Positions 62,467 to 64,000 of a stretch of DNA of 64,000 nucleotides are shown here, one piece after another (the first letter of the stretch is position 1; each line of letters begins with the position of its first letter). Origin of the DNA: DATGMP01 sp035293565 (GTDB lineage: Bacteria; Pseudomonadota; Alphaproteobacteria; BOG-932; Roseiterribacteraceae); contig DATGMP010000080.1 in NCBI GenBank assembly GCA_035293565.1, positions 1 to 64,000 of the forward strand, written 5' to 3'. Under the pieces are notes generated by a model. That model had not been told where the DNA came from. It worked only from the letters and a program-made list of their open reading frames with translations, and searched no databases. The position numbers and the translations under genes are program-made.

Positions 62467-64000
62467 ATGTTCCTTGATGCTAACGCGGTGCCGGCCGGCA
62501 CGGTTATCGAGACCGAGGTCTGCATCGTCGGCGCGGGCGCAGCCGGGATCACGCTGGCACGTGAGTTTGTCGGCGCGGGCTTCCGCACGGTTCTCCTCGA
62601 AAGCGGCTCGACCGATTTCGATTCCGACACCCAGGAACTCTACAAAGGCAGCGACATTGGCCGTCATTATGAAGATCTAACGACCTGCAGGCTCCGCTAT
62701 TTCGGCGGGACGACCAACCATTGGGGCGGCTGGTGCCGACCTCTGGAAGCGGTCGATCTCGAGCCGCGGGACGGTCTGCCTTATCGCGGTTGGCCGTTCG
62801 ACCGCGCCTACCTGGATCCCTGGTATCGCCGCGCCCAAGAGGTGGTCCAGCTCGGCCCCTACGAATATTCTCCCGACAAGTGGGGCATCCCGCCCGCCAG
62901 GATCACGCCACCCTTCGGCGGGCCGCATTTCGTGACCAAGATTTTGCAGCAGAGCCCGCCGACACGCTTCGGCCAGGTCTATGAGCCTGAGCTGCGCGCT
63001 GCCGAGCGCGTGACGGTCTATTTGAAGGCCAACGCGCTTTCCTTCGAAACCGACCCGTCCGGCCGCGCCGTGGAGCAAGTGAGAATCGGAACGCTCGCGG
63101 GCAATCGCTTTGCGGTCAGGGCTAAGGTTTTCGTCCTAGCTTGCGGCGGCATCGAGAACGCGAGGCTGCTGTTGCTGTCGCCCGCCGCAAGCGGCAACGG
63201 GCTCGGCAATGACCATGATCTGGTCGGTCGCTTCTTCATGGTCCACATCGTTTATTCGGGCGGCTCGGTCCTGCTCTCCGATCCTTATGTGAATCTCGAT
63301 TTCTTTACGGGCCGCGGGAGCGAGATCTACCGCGGCTTCGGCAAACCTTATCGATTCGTCTCGCTCGTTGGTCTGTCGCCCGAGAGCATGCGCAGCCTCA
63401 AGCTGCCGAACATCAATGTGATGTGGCTCTACAAATTCCGCGGCGATGTTACGGCCTTCGACGCGTTCGGCCGCCTCACCCATTTCAACGAAAAGGGCGG
63501 GGCGGAAACCATGGCCGATCTGGGCTCGGTCTTCCGTAATGTGGACGGTATCGCGGAGCATTATTGGCGAAGAGCGGTCCATGGCCAGGGTCTTCCGGTC
63601 GAAGCGCTGCTGCTGCATTTCTCCTCCGAGCAGATCCCCAATCCTGACAGCCGGATCGTGCTCGGCACTGAACTGGATGCGCTGGGCCAGCGCAGAGTCG
63701 CGGTCGATTGGCGGCTGACGGCCGAGGACCGGCGGCTTGCATTCGAGACGCAGCGCTTGTTCGGTGCGGAGATCGGTCGGGCCCGGCTCGGACGGATGCA
63801 GATGTCGCTTCGCGAGAATGAGGATTCCTGGCCGGATGATATGTACGGCGATGAGCATCAGATGGGCACCACCCGCATGCACCGCGATCCGACGCAGGGT
63901 GTCGTCGACGAGAATTGCCGTCTTCATGGTGCGGCCAATCTTTATGTCGCGGGGAGCTCTGTTTTCCCGACCGGCGGCGCGGCCAATCCGACGCTCACCA
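62467..64000 (+). CDS. GMC-family FAD-dependent oxidoreductase (3' end beyond window)
   Basis: 511 codons are visible, open to the right edge. The FAD-binding GxGxxG is VCIVGAGAAGITLAREF near residue 20. FGGTTNHWGGWCRP is the family HWGG segment, and DEHQMGTTRM with AGSSVFPTGGAANPTLT marks the C-terminal active-site region, so only a short tail is missing. It resembles sugar or alcohol dehydrogenases of the GMC_oxred_C type. ATG 62467 is the only ATG in frame upstream of the FAD motif; no strong ribosome site is seen. The 139-bp divergent spacer before it shows no other feature. Confidence 0.9.
   Translation, partial: MFLDANAVPAGTVIETEVCIVGAGAAGITLAREFVGAGFRTVLLESGSTDFDSDTQELYKGSDIGRHYEDLTTCRLRYFGGTTNHWGGWCRPLEAVDLEPRDGLPYRGWPFDRAYLDPWYRRAQEVVQLGPYEYSPDKWGIPPARITPPFGGPHFVTKILQQSPPTRFGQVYEPELRAAERVTVYLKANALSFETDPSGRAVEQVRIGTLAGNRFAVRAKVFVLACGGIENARLLLLSPAASGNGLGNDHDLVGRFFMVHIVYSGGSVLLSDPYVNLDFFTGRGSEIYRGFGKPYRFVSLVGLSPESMRSLKLPNINVMWLYKFRGDVTAFDAFGRLTHFNEKGGAETMADLGSVFRNVDGIAEHYWRRAVHGQGLPVEALLLHFSSEQIPNPDSRIVLGTELDALGQRRVAVDWRLTAEDRRLAFETQRLFGAEIGRARLGRMQMSLRENEDSWPDDMYGDEHQMGTTRMHRDPTQGVVDENCRLHGAANLYVAGSSVFPTGGAANPTLT

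Noticed and set aside
1..64000. CRISPR array or prophage structural genes
   Set aside because: No evenly spaced short repeats with unique spacers, and no capsid, terminase or tail genes seen.

Overview
The window is GC-rich, densely packed chromosomal DNA of an alphaproteobacterium, most likely from or near the Sphingomonadales; the genus cannot be fixed from sequence alone. The clues are the sdhE-mfd/recG arrangement, the secA / parvulin PPIase-argJ-GNAT-mutT block, the chorismate mutase-hisC-tyrA cluster beside metX/metW, a long list of short-overlap (ATGA/GTGA) operons and a complete kdpFABC-DE potassium system. Nearly all of the sequence is coding, and apart from the mobile left end there is no sign of prophage, CRISPR or conjugation genes.

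Left edge (1-2068): the end of an integrated element. The 3' end of an ISAs1-type transposase is followed by a truncated PDZ-like reading frame that is translationally coupled (ATGA) to a P4-type tyrosine integrase. The integrase sits against the 3' end of a tRNA-Ser(UGA) gene, the probable attachment site, so the element extends beyond the left edge. From 2150 onward the sequence looks like core genome.

2150-17603: an envelope block (LpxR-like lipid A deacylase, two large polytopic membrane proteins, MAPEG protein, GtrA, SemiSWEET), followed by DNA repair (recG, mfd) with sdhE, a carboxyl-methyltransferase-like enzyme, a degenerate receiver-HPt protein, an esterase, a DsbA/FrnE-like protein and a small conserved protein.

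17579-26434: the kdp system on the minus strand, read as tiny ORF-kdpF-kdpA-kdpB-kdpC-maoC-like-kdpD-kdpE. A pair of 11-bp-phased TTTACGCC repeats upstream is a good KdpE operator candidate. Two parts are unusual: a 27-residue membrane ORF in front of kdpF, and a MaoC-fold protein lacking the usual hydratase motif between kdpC and kdpD.

26439-38550: a UbiA-family prenyltransferase, AsmA, a membrane histidine kinase, two convergent paralogous fatty-acid desaturases, an RpfC-like hybrid kinase with HPt domain, a haloalkane dehalogenase and a DUF2971 protein. The clustering of membrane-sensing kinases with desaturases suggests lipid-linked or fatty-acid-signal-linked regulation.

38640-52112: housekeeping and amino-acid synthesis: secA, a PPIase, argJ, acetyltransferase, Nudix, DUF952, methyltransferase, amidase, a fused MetX-MetW protein, chorismate mutase, hisC and tyrA.

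52123-64000: an accessory block: a beta-propeller and its TPR/HTH regulator, a small membrane protein with a DUF899 thioredoxin-like protein, a DUF885 peptidase-like protein, a large secreted LamG plus nucleoside-hydrolase-like protein, a methyltransferase, RidA, a MOSC protein, a GT9 glycosyltransferase, and a GMC oxidoreductase cut by the right edge.

I found no single clearly undescribed system. The best candidates for something new are the odd kdp locus, the kinase/desaturase cluster, the integrase-coupled PDZ-like ORF, the MetX-MetW fusion, and a repeat element inserted in frame in a membrane protein.
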